Source: Collimonas arenae (GTDB lineage Bacteria; Pseudomonadota; Gammaproteobacteria; Burkholderiales; Burkholderiaceae_D). From it: a stretch of DNA of 64,000 nucleotides. Position numbers and translations under genes: made by a program. Under the pieces are notes generated by a model. That model had not been told where the DNA came from. It worked only from the letters and a program-made list of their open reading frames with translations, and searched no databases. Below, in pieces: positions 9,122 through 17,749 of the stretch (positions within the stretch are counted from its first letter, which is position 1; the number at the start of each line of letters is the position of its first letter). The stretch is taken from contig NZ_CP013233.1 of assembly GCF_001584165.1 (NCBI RefSeq), forward strand, positions 4,038,620 to 4,102,619, in the 5' to 3' direction.

Positions 9122-9206
9122 GCGTATTTATCCTGTCTCGCTACAATCGGGGAATCACCTTCGTACACCTTAGGCTGGATGCACTCGGCGCAGTCAGGGA
9201 TAAAAC

Positions 9207-9475
9207 CTAGGAAGCATGAAGTCGACGATGCTCGGCACTGCAGAATATTGCACCGGAAGAATCGGCAATCGCTTCCGATGCCGGGAAATGCATGCCGCAG
9301 TGAACGCAGGCAACCATCGCCTCAACCTGCGTCGGCTCGGGTGCGGTGGCTGCCGGCGCACCGCCCGGAAAAGGCGCTCCACCGGACGACGGACGACCGC
9401 GGCCAAGGTTTTTTTCAAGCGCTGGAACCAGACAATCACGGCCAGCAGGATCACCACCAGAATAACAAATCTCAT
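9207..9475 (-). CDS. PP0621-like small membrane-anchored zinc-ribbon protein (apparent frameshift)
   Basis: The gene starts with ATG at 9475, overlapping the stop of the upstream cytochrome assembly gene by 4 nt (ATGA), which suggests translational coupling. Residues 1-16 form one membrane segment (MRFVILVVILLAVIVWF). A Pro/Gly-rich linker and a Cys-rich tail follow (CVHCGMHFP...FCSAEHRRLH), consistent with a metal-binding ribbon. The N- and C-terminal parts lie in different frames, joined by one missing base in the 7-nt run at 9409-9415; restored, the protein is 89 residues. Proteins of this type sit beside pilS in related genomes. Function is unknown. Confidence 0.7.
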
Positions 9476-10281
9476 ACCAACACCCGATGCAATACAACTT
9501 CAAGCACGAAACGGCTCCCAACATATGCCAGCAGCAAAATGGCAAACCCGGTCAAGGTAAAACTCAGCGCGGTGCGACCGCGCCAGCCCTGCCACTTGCG
9601 ACCGGCCAGCAACAGGCCGAACAAAGCCCAGGACAGCATGGTGAAAATGGTCTTGTGATCCCATTTGAACGCCTTGCCAAACAACTGTTCGGAGAACACC
9701 ACGCCTGACAGCACAGTCAGCGTCAGCAGCGCGAAACCGAAGGCAATCAGGCGGAACAATAATTTTTCCATGGTCAGCAAGGCTGGCAAACGATCCAGTG
9801 CTGCGCCGAACCAGCCTCCCTTGGCACCGCCCGGCCGGGTATGCAGGCGCGACTCCTGCAACACCATCAGCACTGCATGGAAAGCGGCGATAGTCAGCGT
9901 GCTGTAGGCCAGGATGGAAATCACGATATGCCACAGGAATACAGGCGATTTGCCATCCAGCGGCACCATGTTGCCAGGGAATATTGCCGGCAGCACAGCC
10001 GCCAGGGCCGCCATCGGCAATACCAGGACCCGCAGCCCGTCCAGCGTGTAATTACGATTCTCCAGCCAGTAGGCCGCCACCGACACCCATAACGTTGCCG
10101 ACAGCATCATCGAAAATCCGACACGCAACTCTTCCGGTCCGACAACGTCGGCCCACAACACGCCGCCGTGCAGCAACCATGCTGCGGCAACGATGAGGGA
10201 AATGGCCTGGCGCCGGCTGGACGGCAAAAAGGTGCAGCCTATATATAGCAGCGCCACCAGAACGAAAAGATATGTTTGCAT
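9472..10281 (-). CDS. Cytochrome c assembly (CcsA/YpjD/HemX-like) membrane protein
   Basis: This is a 269-residue polytopic protein with about eight hydrophobic helices and the family's conserved segments (KSPVFLWHIVISILAYSTL and FKWDHKTIFTMLSWALFG). His residues in WHIVIS and WDHKT are typical haem-handling positions. The family is related to CcsA/CcmC haem-transport components, but the role of this short ypjD-type branch is unsettled. It heads the run leading into pilSR and is divergent from ffh. Confidence 0.8.
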   Translation of the reverse strand: MQTYLFVLVALLYIGCTFLPSSRRQAISLIVAAAWLLHGGVLWADVVGPEELRVGFSMMLSATLWVSVAAYWLENRNYTLDGLRVLVLPMAALAAVLPAIFPGNMVPLDGKSPVFLWHIVISILAYSTLTIAAFHAVLMVLQESRLHTRPGGAKGGWFGAALDRLPALLTMEKLLFRLIAFGFALLTLTVLSGVVFSEQLFGKAFKWDHKTIFTMLSWALFGLLLAGRKWQGWRGRTALSFTLTGFAILLLAYVGSRFVLEVVLHRVLV

Positions 10282-10651
10282 CGTGTAAGTTTACAGCAAG
10301 TGACGCGACAGCGGCGTGATGACAACACGCAATGATAGCGTAACCTCGGGCAACATTTCGCGTCAGTCGCCATGTGTTGCAAAGTCGGACAGGCCCGCGG
10401 CATGGCAATGTATTAGTATTTATATATCGTGATTGTGGGACAGCACCATCGGACGCATTGCCATTTATGAACAAGCCTTGATAACGCGCACCCAGCCAGG
10501 GCGCAGATTTTGCCCGGCATCGGGTAAAATGGCTGGCTACAAGCATTACCATATTCATTTTTAATGCGAATTGGCGTGCGATTCATATGAAATTTGCACG
10601 CAACCCGAGTCGCATCGACCGATTGCACCTCTTCTGGAAACGCTGTTACCC
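10282..10651. promoter_or_regulatory. Divergent intergenic region between the cytochrome assembly gene and ffh
   Basis: There is no gene here. At 10508-10529 an imperfect dyad, TTTTGCCCG-gcat-CGGGTAAAA, contains a -10-like TAAAAT on the plus strand suited to ffh. An AT-rich tract near 10410-10430 may serve the leftward genes. These are weak assignments. Confidence 0.35.
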
Positions 10652-12017
10652 ATGCTCGACAATCTTACCCAACGCCTCGCCAAAGTCGTCAAAACCATGC
10701 GCGGCGAAGCGCGCCTCACCGAAGCCAACACCGCGGACATGCTGCGCGAAGTCCGCCTGGCACTGCTGGAAGCCGACGTTGCCCTGCCGGCGGTGCGCGA
10801 GTTCATCGCCAACGTCAAGCAAAAGGCGCTTGGCGAAGAAGTGATTGCATCGCTGACCCCTGGCCAGGCCCTGGTCGCGTGGTGCAACGCGAACTGGCTT
10901 CGCTGATGGGCGCCGACCTCGGCCCGGAAGCTTCGCAATTGAATTTTGCAACCCAACCGCCGGCGATCATCCTGATGGCCGGCCTGCAAGGCGCCGGTAA
11001 AACCACTACGGTCGGTAAACTCGCCAAATACCTGCGCGAGCAAAAGAAGAAAAAGGTATTGACGGTTTCCGCCGACGTCTACCGGCCAGCCGCGATCGGC
11101 CAGCTGCAAACCGTGACAGCGCAGGTCGGCGCCGATTTCTTCCCGACCACGCCGACAGACAAACCGGTCGAGATCGCACTGGCCGCACTGGATTACGCCA
11201 AGCGCCATTACCACGACGTGCTGATCATCGATACCGCCGGACGTTTGGGTATCGACGAAGCGATGATGCTGGAAATCAGCGCTATCCATGCCGCCGTCAA
11301 GCCGATCGAAACCCTGTTCGTGGTTGACGCCATGCTCGGCCAGGACGCCATCAATACCGCCAAAGCCTTCAATGATGCGCTGCCGCTGACCGGTATCGTG
11401 CTGACCAAGCTGGACGGCGATGCCCGCGGCGGTGCCGCGCTGTCGGTGCGGCATATCACCGGCAAGCCGATCAAGTTTGCCGGCGTCGCAGAAAAACTGG
11501 ATGGTTTGGAAGCTTTCGACCCAACCCGCATGGCGAACCGCATCCTCGGCATGGGCGACATCCTGGCGCTGGTCGAAGAAGCGCAAAAAGGCGTCGACGT
11601 CGAAGCGGCCAAGGATCTGGCGCACAAGATCAAAGGAGGCGGCAAATTCGACCTGAACGACTTCAAGGCGCAACTCGGCCAGATGAAGAAAATGGGCGGC
11701 TTGTCGAACCTGATGGACAAACTGCCAGCCCAGTTCCAGCAAGCGGCAGGCGGCGCCAATATGGACCAGGCTGAAAAGCAGGTGCGCCGGATGGAAGGCA
11801 TCATCAATTCGATGACGGCCCAGGAACGCGCAAAACCGGAACTGATCAAGGCTTCGCGCAAACGCCGCATCGCCGTCGGCGCCGGGTCCAGGTGCAGGAA
11901 GTCAACCGCATGCTGTCACAGTTCGACCAAATGCAATCGATGATGAAAAAACTTAAAGGCGGCGGCATGATGAAAATGATGCGCAGCATGAAGGGCATGA
12001 TGCCAGGCATGCGCTAA
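10652..12017 (+). CDS. ffh: Signal recognition particle GTPase Ffh (two apparent frameshifts)
   Basis: Ffh binds 4.5S RNA and hydrophobic signal sequences and delivers ribosomes to FtsY. Translation starts at ATG 10652 (MLDNLTQRLAKVV). The N domain is followed by the G domain with G1 GLQGAGKTTT, G3 DTAGR and G4 TKLDG, then the Met-rich M domain ending GGGMMKMMRSMKGMMPGMR. The frame breaks near 10875-10878 (TLVRVVQREL-type sequence resumes) and near 11883-11887 (GAGVQVQEVNRML resumes). Each is explained by one missing base, giving 455 residues in a whole number of codons. The gene is essential, so these are almost certainly sequence errors. Confidence 0.9.
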
Positions 12018-12074
12018 GCGCAAACCGACGCCCTGGTTGCAAGTCCGCTGTAAAGAATCGACGGAAAACGCGCC

Positions 12075-12111
12075 AAAAAGCCTTGCAAGTCATTGACTTG
12101 CAAGGCTTTTT
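12075..12111 (+). terminator. Rho-independent terminator of ffh
   Basis: A perfect 16-bp stem pairs 12075-12090 with 12096-12111 around a CATTG loop. The core is GCCTTGCAAGT and the 3' arm ends in TTTTT. Confidence 0.85.
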
Positions 12112-12370
12112 GCATAGTTATCAGCCCAATTCGCATACCTCGGCCGTCAGTTGCGGCTATCTGTTACCTTCGCCGAAGCCTATCCGGCGCTGCCAATCGC
12201 CGGGTTCAAGCCGCCAATCCGGCGCAGACACTGGCTCCGCCGGGCATTCCTCTTCCGTATCAAAACCCGCACAAACCCATAAAAAACACTTGCATCGCCA
12301 GGAAAAGCGCAACACTATTAGCGATGCGTGCTTGACGCATTTTCTCAATATCCCTGAAGGAGGCTCAAAG
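12112..12370 (+). promoter_or_regulatory. Upstream region of the SWIB gene
   Basis: No gene is seen. A weak promoter candidate is TTGCAT (12290-12295) with CACTAT (12313-12318) at 17-bp spacing. A strong AGGAGG-type ribosome binding site lies at 12358-12363 and fixes the start at 12371. Confidence 0.3.
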
Positions 12371-12739
12371 ATGGCCACAGCAGCAAAAAAACCAGCGGCA
12401 AAGAAAGCTGTCGCACCCGCCAAGGCACCGACCAAATCGGCGCCAAAAGCAGCTCCTAAAAAAGTAACTGCAACCGGTACTGTAGCGCGCAAGCCTAACG
12501 CTGCATTCATGAAAGCTCTGACGCCATCAGCTGTCCTGGCCGCCGTAGTTGGCGCAGCACCGCTGCCACGTACGGAAGTGACCAAGAAGGTTTGGGAATA
12601 CATCAAGAAGCACAATCTGCAAAACCCGGCAAACAAGCGCAACATCCTTGCAGATGAAAAACTGAAAGCTGTCTTTGGCGGCAAAAAGGAAGTGTCGATG
12701 TTTGAAATGACAAAGCTCATTTCCGACCACCTGAAATAA
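12371..12739 (+). CDS. SWIB/MDM2-domain protein with basic Ala/Lys/Pro N-terminal tail
   Basis: The start is ATG 12371 behind AAGGAGG; upstream in-frame starts are shadows. Residues 1-40 are a Lys/Ala/Pro-rich tail (AAKKPAAKKAVAPAK-like), as in bacterial histone H1-like proteins. Residues 41-122 form a SWIB fold (LTPSAVLAAVVGAAPLPRTE, then VWEYIKKHNLQ and FEMTKLISDHL). SWIB domains are best known from eukaryotic chromatin remodellers and from Chlamydia; small stand-alone copies occur in Burkholderiales. A DNA-associated role is likely, but its specific function is unknown. A bidirectional terminator follows. Confidence 0.85.
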   Translation: MATAAKKPAAKKAVAPAKAPTKSAPKAAPKKVTATGTVARKPNAAFMKALTPSAVLAAVVGAAPLPRTEVTKKVWEYIKKHNLQNPANKRNILADEKLKAVFGGKKEVSMFEMTKLISDHLK

Positions 12740-12797
12740 TGCTTGGGGCCTAGCAGAACTTGGTTCAACGCGAGTTCAACGTGCCGCCCTGAGTGCC

Positions 12798-12834
12798 AAA
12801 CAAAAACGCCCGCATCGCGCGGGCGTTTTTGTTT
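12798..12834. terminator. Bidirectional terminator
   Basis: A perfect 16-bp stem pairs 12798-12813 with 12819-12834 around loop ATCGC. It has a GCGGGCG core flanked by A/T runs on both sides. It serves the SWIB gene on the plus strand and the phosphatase operon on the minus strand. Confidence 0.85.
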
Positions 12835-12850
12835 CTGCAAGATATTCGCT

Positions 12851-13560
12851 TCAATCCAGCAAGTCCGAATAATCAACATCGGCATAGCCAGCAGCGTCTT
12901 CCAAGGCAATGGATTGGGTGCCTCGATCAGAGTCACTCGCGTTTCGCGCCGCACATGTCCATGCGTATCGCTCGATTCGACCCGCCGCGGATACTGGCCT
13001 TTGACATCCCAACTGACGCGCACCGTTACATCCCCGCGCTTGCTTTCATAGTTCTGCACACCATTGCTGACCGCTCCGACTGCGCGCATTTTTTTCAGGC
13101 TCTGCGGATCGCTCAGATAGAAAATACTGCCCCAGTTGCCGTTGAATCCAATATTGCCGTAGTACTGCGGATCGACCTTGACGGTACGACGCTGGTGCCG
13201 CTCGACCAGCCGCGCATCAAGCGAGCCGTCAGCCTGGCGCCGCACCCACATCGGAGAACTGCCGGCATCCGGATGATTGTGCCCCGCGTGATCGTGTTCG
13301 GCCTCGACTGCCGCTTCGGCCGGTATCAGGCGCTCCGTCCAGACCTCGCCGTTGCGACGGTACACGCGCTCGGTGAATGTGGTTTCGCGCTTGACGCCGT
13401 CGCGTCCCAACGTCATTGAATAGTGCTGTATCTGGAGATTCTGATCGGGCGCGCTAACAGTATTCGCGGCCAGCGTGCCCGGCGCGATCGAAAGCAGGAA
13501 CCATGCCGCGGCAGCCAGCTGCATGCCATGCATTCTTTTTTGAAATAAGTCATTTTTCAT
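12851..13560 (-). CDS. Secreted hypothetical protein with His-rich insert (apparent frameshift near C-terminus)
   Basis: I recognise no named family. The product begins MKNDLFQKRMHGMQ, then a hydrophobic signal segment (LAAAAWFLLSIAPGTLAA), so it is probably exported. Midway there is a His/Asp-rich stretch, EHDHAGHNHPDAG, of the kind that binds metals. Later come YYGNIGFNGNWGSIFYLSD and a basic C-terminal domain. The long open frame continues as junk past about 12895. One added base near 12889-12895 restores LAGYADVDYSDLLD and a stop at 12851, giving 236 residues. It is the last of three exported-protein genes on this strand, before a bidirectional terminator. Confidence 0.6.
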
Positions 13561-13680
13561 CCAAAAAATTGCCGCCATCAGTGCGATGGCGGCCAAAAAC
13601 CACTCAGGAACACCTGCATTGCGGCCGTGGCCGGCGAACCGGCAATCCGCAATGCGATGCACCTGGCTTATTCAATTACG

Positions 13681-15123
13681 TCACAAGCCAAGCGCACTTT
13701 TTACCTTGCCGAATACCTTGATGTTCTCAAATGTGCCCTTGAAATTGTCGCTGCCGGCACCTGCAGAAAACAGCATCACATCGCCGCCGCCATGCGTTTC
13801 CGATCCCGGCGACCCGGCAAAACGCACGCCGACCTGCTGCAGATAGTCATCACCTTCGGTGTCGACATTGGTCAGATCTGCATCTTCCGGCCGACGCGGC
13901 GCGCTGCCGTTACCAAACACCAACGTGGTGTACGGCTTGCCATCAGTTGCCAGCGCCAGCTTGCCGTCGTAGTAATTGGCGACCTTACCAAGAATCGGAT
14001 TGCCACGTTTCGGATAACCATTGAACCCCATCGCGTGATCATGATCGGCGGTGACGACGATCAAGGTGTCTTTCAAGTCGACCAGTTCCAGCGCCTTCTT
14101 GATTGCGGCATCGAACGCTAAGGTATCTTCCAGCGCGCGCTTGGCATTGGTGCCGTGCAATGCGTGGTCGATGCGGCCGCCTTCAACCATCAGGAAATAG
14201 CCGTTCGGATTTTTCTTCAGAACGCCGATGGCTTTCTCGGTCATCTCTGCCAGGCTCGGCTGATCCAGCTTTTTCTTGACTCGGTCTAGTTCGTAATCCA
14301 TGTCGCTGGCGGTGAACAAGCCAAGCAATTTGCTGACATTGGCGGGATTGACGTTCTTCAGTTCTGAACCCTTGGCAACGTAGGTATAACCTGCTGCCTT
14401 GAACATACTCAGCGGATCGAGATTATCGTTGCGCTTGCTGGCCGGATTCGACTTCGGCAAGAAATGACGCAAGCCTCCACCCAGCAACACGTCGACGCCA
14501 TCCTTCAATGCGATGTTATAACCCGGGGCACCCGGTGTCACCTGTTCGGTGATGGTGTTGTAGGCGTCACGGTTGCAGACGTGGGCGTAAGTAGCCGCCG
14601 GCGTCGCATGGCTGATGCGCGTGGTACTGACCGCCCCAACCGCCTTGCCGGCACCCTTCGACAACTCCAGTAAGGTCTGTACTGCCTGGCCATTGCCTGC
14701 CACGCAAGTGGAGTCAGCATTGTTCTGGTATGGCTTGCCGTTGGCGTCGTAAGGATTGGTGTCGGACGACATCGAAATCACGTCGTTCTTCATTTTTACG
14801 CCGGTCATGTAAGCCGCCATCGACGGTGCGCTGTCGGTGGTCTGGGCATCCAGGGAGAAGGTCTTGACGCGCGCCGTGCGCGTCAGCGTTTCCATCGTCA
14901 GGCGACCGGATTCGCCGTGGCCGTAGATACGCGCCGCTGTCACCGTCACCGGGCCCATGCCGTCGCCCAGGAAGAAAATGACGTTCTTTGCCTTGGCCGC
15001 GACCGCATCGGCGGCCACCACATTGCCGGCCGCCAGTGCCGAGAGTGCGGACAATACGCACACCGTCGCGCAACGATAGGCGCGCTGGCTGATTTGCTGT
15101 TTCTGTTGCTTGATGATCTTCAT
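13681..15123 (-). CDS. Secreted alkaline phosphatase (PhoA family)
   Basis: Alkaline phosphatase hydrolyses phosphomonoesters in the periplasm. The start chosen is ATG 15123 (MKIIKQQKQQISQR), which gives a Sec signal peptide ending near VVAADA; an upstream in-frame start would bury it. The 480-residue protein shows the metal and nucleophile motifs: FFLGDGMG, TTDSAPSMAAYMTG with the catalytic Ser, EGGRIDHALHG, VTADHDHAM and ETHGGGDV. It is 88 bp downstream of a second phosphatase gene on the same strand. Direct repeats precede it. Confidence 0.9.
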   Translation of the reverse strand: MKIIKQQKQQISQRAYRCATVCVLSALSALAAGNVVAADAVAAKAKNVIFFLGDGMGPVTVTAARIYGHGESGRLTMETLTRTARVKTFSLDAQTTDSAPSMAAYMTGVKMKNDVISMSSDTNPYDANGKPYQNNADSTCVAGNGQAVQTLLELSKGAGKAVGAVSTTRISHATPAATYAHVCNRDAYNTITEQVTPGAPGYNIALKDGVDVLLGGGLRHFLPKSNPASKRNDNLDPLSMFKAAGYTYVAKGSELKNVNPANVSKLLGLFTASDMDYELDRVKKKLDQPSLAEMTEKAIGVLKKNPNGYFLMVEGGRIDHALHGTNAKRALEDTLAFDAAIKKALELVDLKDTLIVVTADHDHAMGFNGYPKRGNPILGKVANYYDGKLALATDGKPYTTLVFGNGSAPRRPEDADLTNVDTEGDDYLQQVGVRFAGSPGSETHGGGDVMLFSAGAGSDNFKGTFENIKVFGKVKSALGL

Positions 15124-15147
15124 GTCTATCCCTTGTACTTGATCTGA

Positions 15148-15183
15148 TCGACTGCTTCTCAATTCGCCTCGATTGCCTCTCAA
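15148..15183. repeat. Two 15-bp direct repeats upstream of the secreted phosphatase
   Basis: TCGACTGCTTCTCAA (15148-15162) and TCGATTGCCTCTCAA (15169-15183) match at 13 of 15 bases with a 21-bp period, two helical turns. They lie in the 88-bp gap between the two phosphatase genes and may bind an activator. The binding protein is unknown. Confidence 0.45.
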
Positions 15184-15211
15184 CCTGCGCTCAGCCAGTT
15201 GAGAACGGGCA

Positions 15212-16656
15212 TCACAGGCCGACGGCTTTCTTCACCAGGCCGAATACCTCGGTGTTATCGAGGACGCCGCGGATATTTCCGCACCCAAGCCTTGCGCTCC
15301 GATAAAGACGTTGGTGCCGCCGTGGGTTTCGCCGCCTGCTTCGGTTGGCACTACTGCTTCCTGCATGTAGTCTTTGTCAGCCACTTGCATGTCGGACAAG
15401 GCGCCGCGTGTAGCCAGATGATTCGGGCCGTTGCCAAAGCCGATCACGGTATAAGGATTGTTGTTGATGTCGCGTTCAGGCTGACCTGTCAGCACGTTCT
15501 TCACCAGGCCGAGCACGCCCGGCTCGCTCGCGGTGGTCTTGCCGGTGCGTTTGGCGTAACCATTCAATAGGATCGAATGGTCATGGTCGGCGGTAACTAC
15601 GATCAGGGTATTTTTCAAGCCCGGATCGACTTGCTGCATCTTGTCGAGCGCGACCTTGATCGCATCATCGAATGCCACGGTTTCCTGCAACGCACGGCGC
15701 GCGTTGGTGGCGTGCAGTGCGTGATCGATGCGGCCGCCTTCGACCATCAGGAAGAAACCGCTCTTCTTGTTGTTCAGCAGATCGATCGACTTGGCAGTCA
15801 TTTGCGCCAGGCTCGGCTCCTTGCCGGCATCGCGATCCAGGTCGTAGGTCATGTGATCCTTGTTGAACAGACCGACCACCTTCGCAGTGGAAGTGCCGAT
15901 CTTGTCGAACTCGGAGAAATTGCTGGCATAGGTGTAGCCGGCAGCCTTGAATTCGGCCACCAGGTCGCGACCATCGGTGCGCTTGCTGTCGGCATCGGTC
16001 TTCGGCAGGAAATGCCGGCGGCCGCCGCCGAAAATCACGTCGACGCCGTCGCTCAGCTTGCTGTTGAACCCGGCACCCTTCGGTGTCAGTTGCGCGGCGA
16101 TGTTGTTCTCGCCGTCGCGATGACAGATATGCGAATAGGTGGCGGCCGGTGTCGCATGCGTGATCCGCGTGGTCGTCACGACGCCGGTGCTGTAACCGCG
16201 CGCTTTCATGAGTTCCAGCAGCGTATCGACCGGTGTGCCGTTGCCGCTCGGGCAGGTGCTGTCGGCGCCGTTGACGTAGCCCTTGCCGCTGGCGTCACGG
16301 GCACTGGTGTTAGCCGACATCGAAATCACTTCATTGTTGGCTTTGACGCCGGTCATGTAGGCTGCCATCGACGGTGCGCTGTCGGTGACCTGCGCATCGT
16401 TTGAATAGGTCGTGACAAAGCCGGTTTCCGGCAAGGTGTCGATCGTCAGGTCGCCCTCTTCGCCAACCTTGTAAATGCGAGCCGCGGTCATCGTGGCGAT
16501 GCCCATGCCATCGCCCAGGAAAAAAATCACGTTCTTGCCGACCGGCTTCGTCTCAGGCCGCTCAATCGGCGCGTCCGCATGCGTGCTGCTGGAGCCGCTG
16601 CACGCAGTCAGCGCCATGGATGCCAAGGCGCCAGCAATCAGAATACTTAATTTCAT
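15212..16656 (-). CDS. Lipoprotein alkaline phosphatase (PhoA family; apparent frameshift near C-terminus)
   Basis: This is a paralogue of the adjacent phosphatase with the same motifs (FFLGDGMG, TDSAPSMAAYMTG, EGGRIDHALH, TADHDHS, ETHGGTNV). The N-terminus is different: MKLSILIAGALASMALTAC is a lipoprotein signal with lipobox LTAC, so the enzyme should be lipid-anchored. The frame is lost in GGAAATATCC at about 15276-15278. One more A restores GAENIRGVLDN and FGLVKKAVGL, with a stop at 15212, giving 481 residues. GGAGGGG lies 5 nt before the ATG. A double palindrome upstream suggests regulated transcription. Confidence 0.85.
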
Positions 16657-16690
16657 TACCCCTCCGCGTTATCGATAAAATATGTAAGTA

Positions 16691-16731
16691 GTTGTAACAT
16701 TTGTTACAACTGTAACCGGTGCTTGTTACAG
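16691..16731 (-). promoter_or_regulatory. Tandem palindromic operator upstream of the phosphatase operon
   Basis: Two dyads share one base. GTTGTAACA-TT-TGTTACAAC (16691-16710) is perfect at 9+9 bp. CTGTAAC-N8-GTTACAG (16710-16731) is perfect at 7+7 bp. Their centres are 20 bp apart. On the minus strand TTGTAA with TACATA at 17-bp spacing could be the promoter, so the dyads would cover the -35. The half-site TGTAAC does not follow the E. coli Pho box well. The regulator is unknown. Confidence 0.6.
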
Positions 16732-16976
16732 GGCGATGACGAAAAAGGTTTTTTTCAGCGTGAGATGGAAGTCAGCGAAAGTTGGAGATAAGAGAAACAG
16801 CTATCGCGCCGAGAACAGCGAAAGCAATTGCGCCAATGACGCAGCAAGATGGAAGACTGGCGCCCGCACCCACACGACCCCAGAAAAATCCAGGGCACGC
16901 GTTTCGTCAGATGATTGATTTGCGTTAGATCTGGCGTGGACAATATTGCCCACGCGATGAGAATGTTGCGAGGAAA
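16732..16976. other. Intergenic region with a 22-bp hairpin resembling the REP-like repeat
   Basis: No gene is seen. At 16934-16955 GCGTGG-A-CAAT-ATTG-C-CCACGC forms a nearly perfect dyad. Its GCGTGGGCA...CCACGC flavour matches the inner arms of the element at 1613-1702. It lies just past the end of the lytic transglycosylase gene but lacks a U-tract. Confidence 0.4.
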
Positions 16977-17621
16977 TTACTGGCGTGCAGAAACAGCGTG
17001 GATCGGTAACTCGTCCTTGTACTCCCAGCGCTTCCAGGCGGCGAGCACCGCGTTCGGATATTCAGGACGGCCACGGCTGCCGTTATAACGGCCTAGCGCG
17101 AGATAGAGATTACCCTTTTCCATGTCGATATACATGCGCAAGATCGAGCAGCCATAACGCAAGTTGGTTTGCATATCGAACAGCTTGCCGCGATCGGCAT
17201 CGCCGATCACGCGGGTCCAGAATGGCATGACCTGCATGTAGCCGTGGGCGCTGACGCTCGACAGCGCATATTTGCGAAACGCCGATTCAACCTGGATCAG
17301 GCCCAGCACCATGCCTGGATCGAGACCGGCGCGCTTGGCTTCGTACCAGGCAGTTTCCAGGAACTCGATGCGCATCTGCGAATCCGGCAATTTCTTCTTC
17401 AGGCGCTCGGACATTTCGCCGAGCCAGTACAGGTACTGGATGCGCTGGTCGATATCGGAAAACTTGGGTTTCGGCGGGCGCGCATCGTTGATGGCGCGCG
17501 ACAGGGCGACACGTACCGAGTCTGCCAACTCTTCTTCTTTTTGATTGCCGGCATGCGCCACGCTGCCAAACAGCAACAACATTGACAACAAGCCAAGAAA
17601 AAAACAATTAGGCAAACGCAA
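16977..17621 (-). CDS. Lytic transglycosylase, SLT-domain protein
   Basis: The 214-residue protein has a signal peptide (MRLPNCFFLGLLSMLLLFGSVAHA). Its C-terminal lysozyme-like SLT domain carries the catalytic Glu in IQVESAFRKYA, with the partner motifs GYMQVMPFW and LGRYNGSRG. It should cleave peptidoglycan glycan strands in the periplasm. The mature N-terminal 60 residues are charged and helical. It is encoded 128 bp downstream of proS on the same strand. Confidence 0.85.
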   Translation of the reverse strand: MRLPNCFFLGLLSMLLLFGSVAHAGNQKEEELADSVRVALSRAINDARPPKPKFSDIDQRIQYLYWLGEMSERLKKKLPDSQMRIEFLETAWYEAKRAGLDPGMVLGLIQVESAFRKYALSSVSAHGYMQVMPFWTRVIGDADRGKLFDMQTNLRYGCSILRMYIDMEKGNLYLALGRYNGSRGRPEYPNAVLAAWKRWEYKDELPIHAVSARQ

Positions 17622-17749
17622 GCGATACTCCCTGGTAACAACTATTTATTTTGTCAGGAGTATACAAAGAAAATGGCGGGAGAAACTACCTCGCCGCCAT
17701 TTTCGTTGTTTTTAGGAAACTTTACCTACATTTCCTGTTTATCAAAATG

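Noticed and set aside
10652..12017. Programmed frameshifting in ffh and other genes
   Set aside because: No conserved slippery heptamer with downstream structure at most sites, and the affected families do not use recoding; missing bases explain all cases in the same way.
16691..16731. Classical Pho box for the phosphatase operon
   Set aside because: No pair of TGTCA-type half-sites with an 11-bp direct period; the repeats are inverted, not direct.
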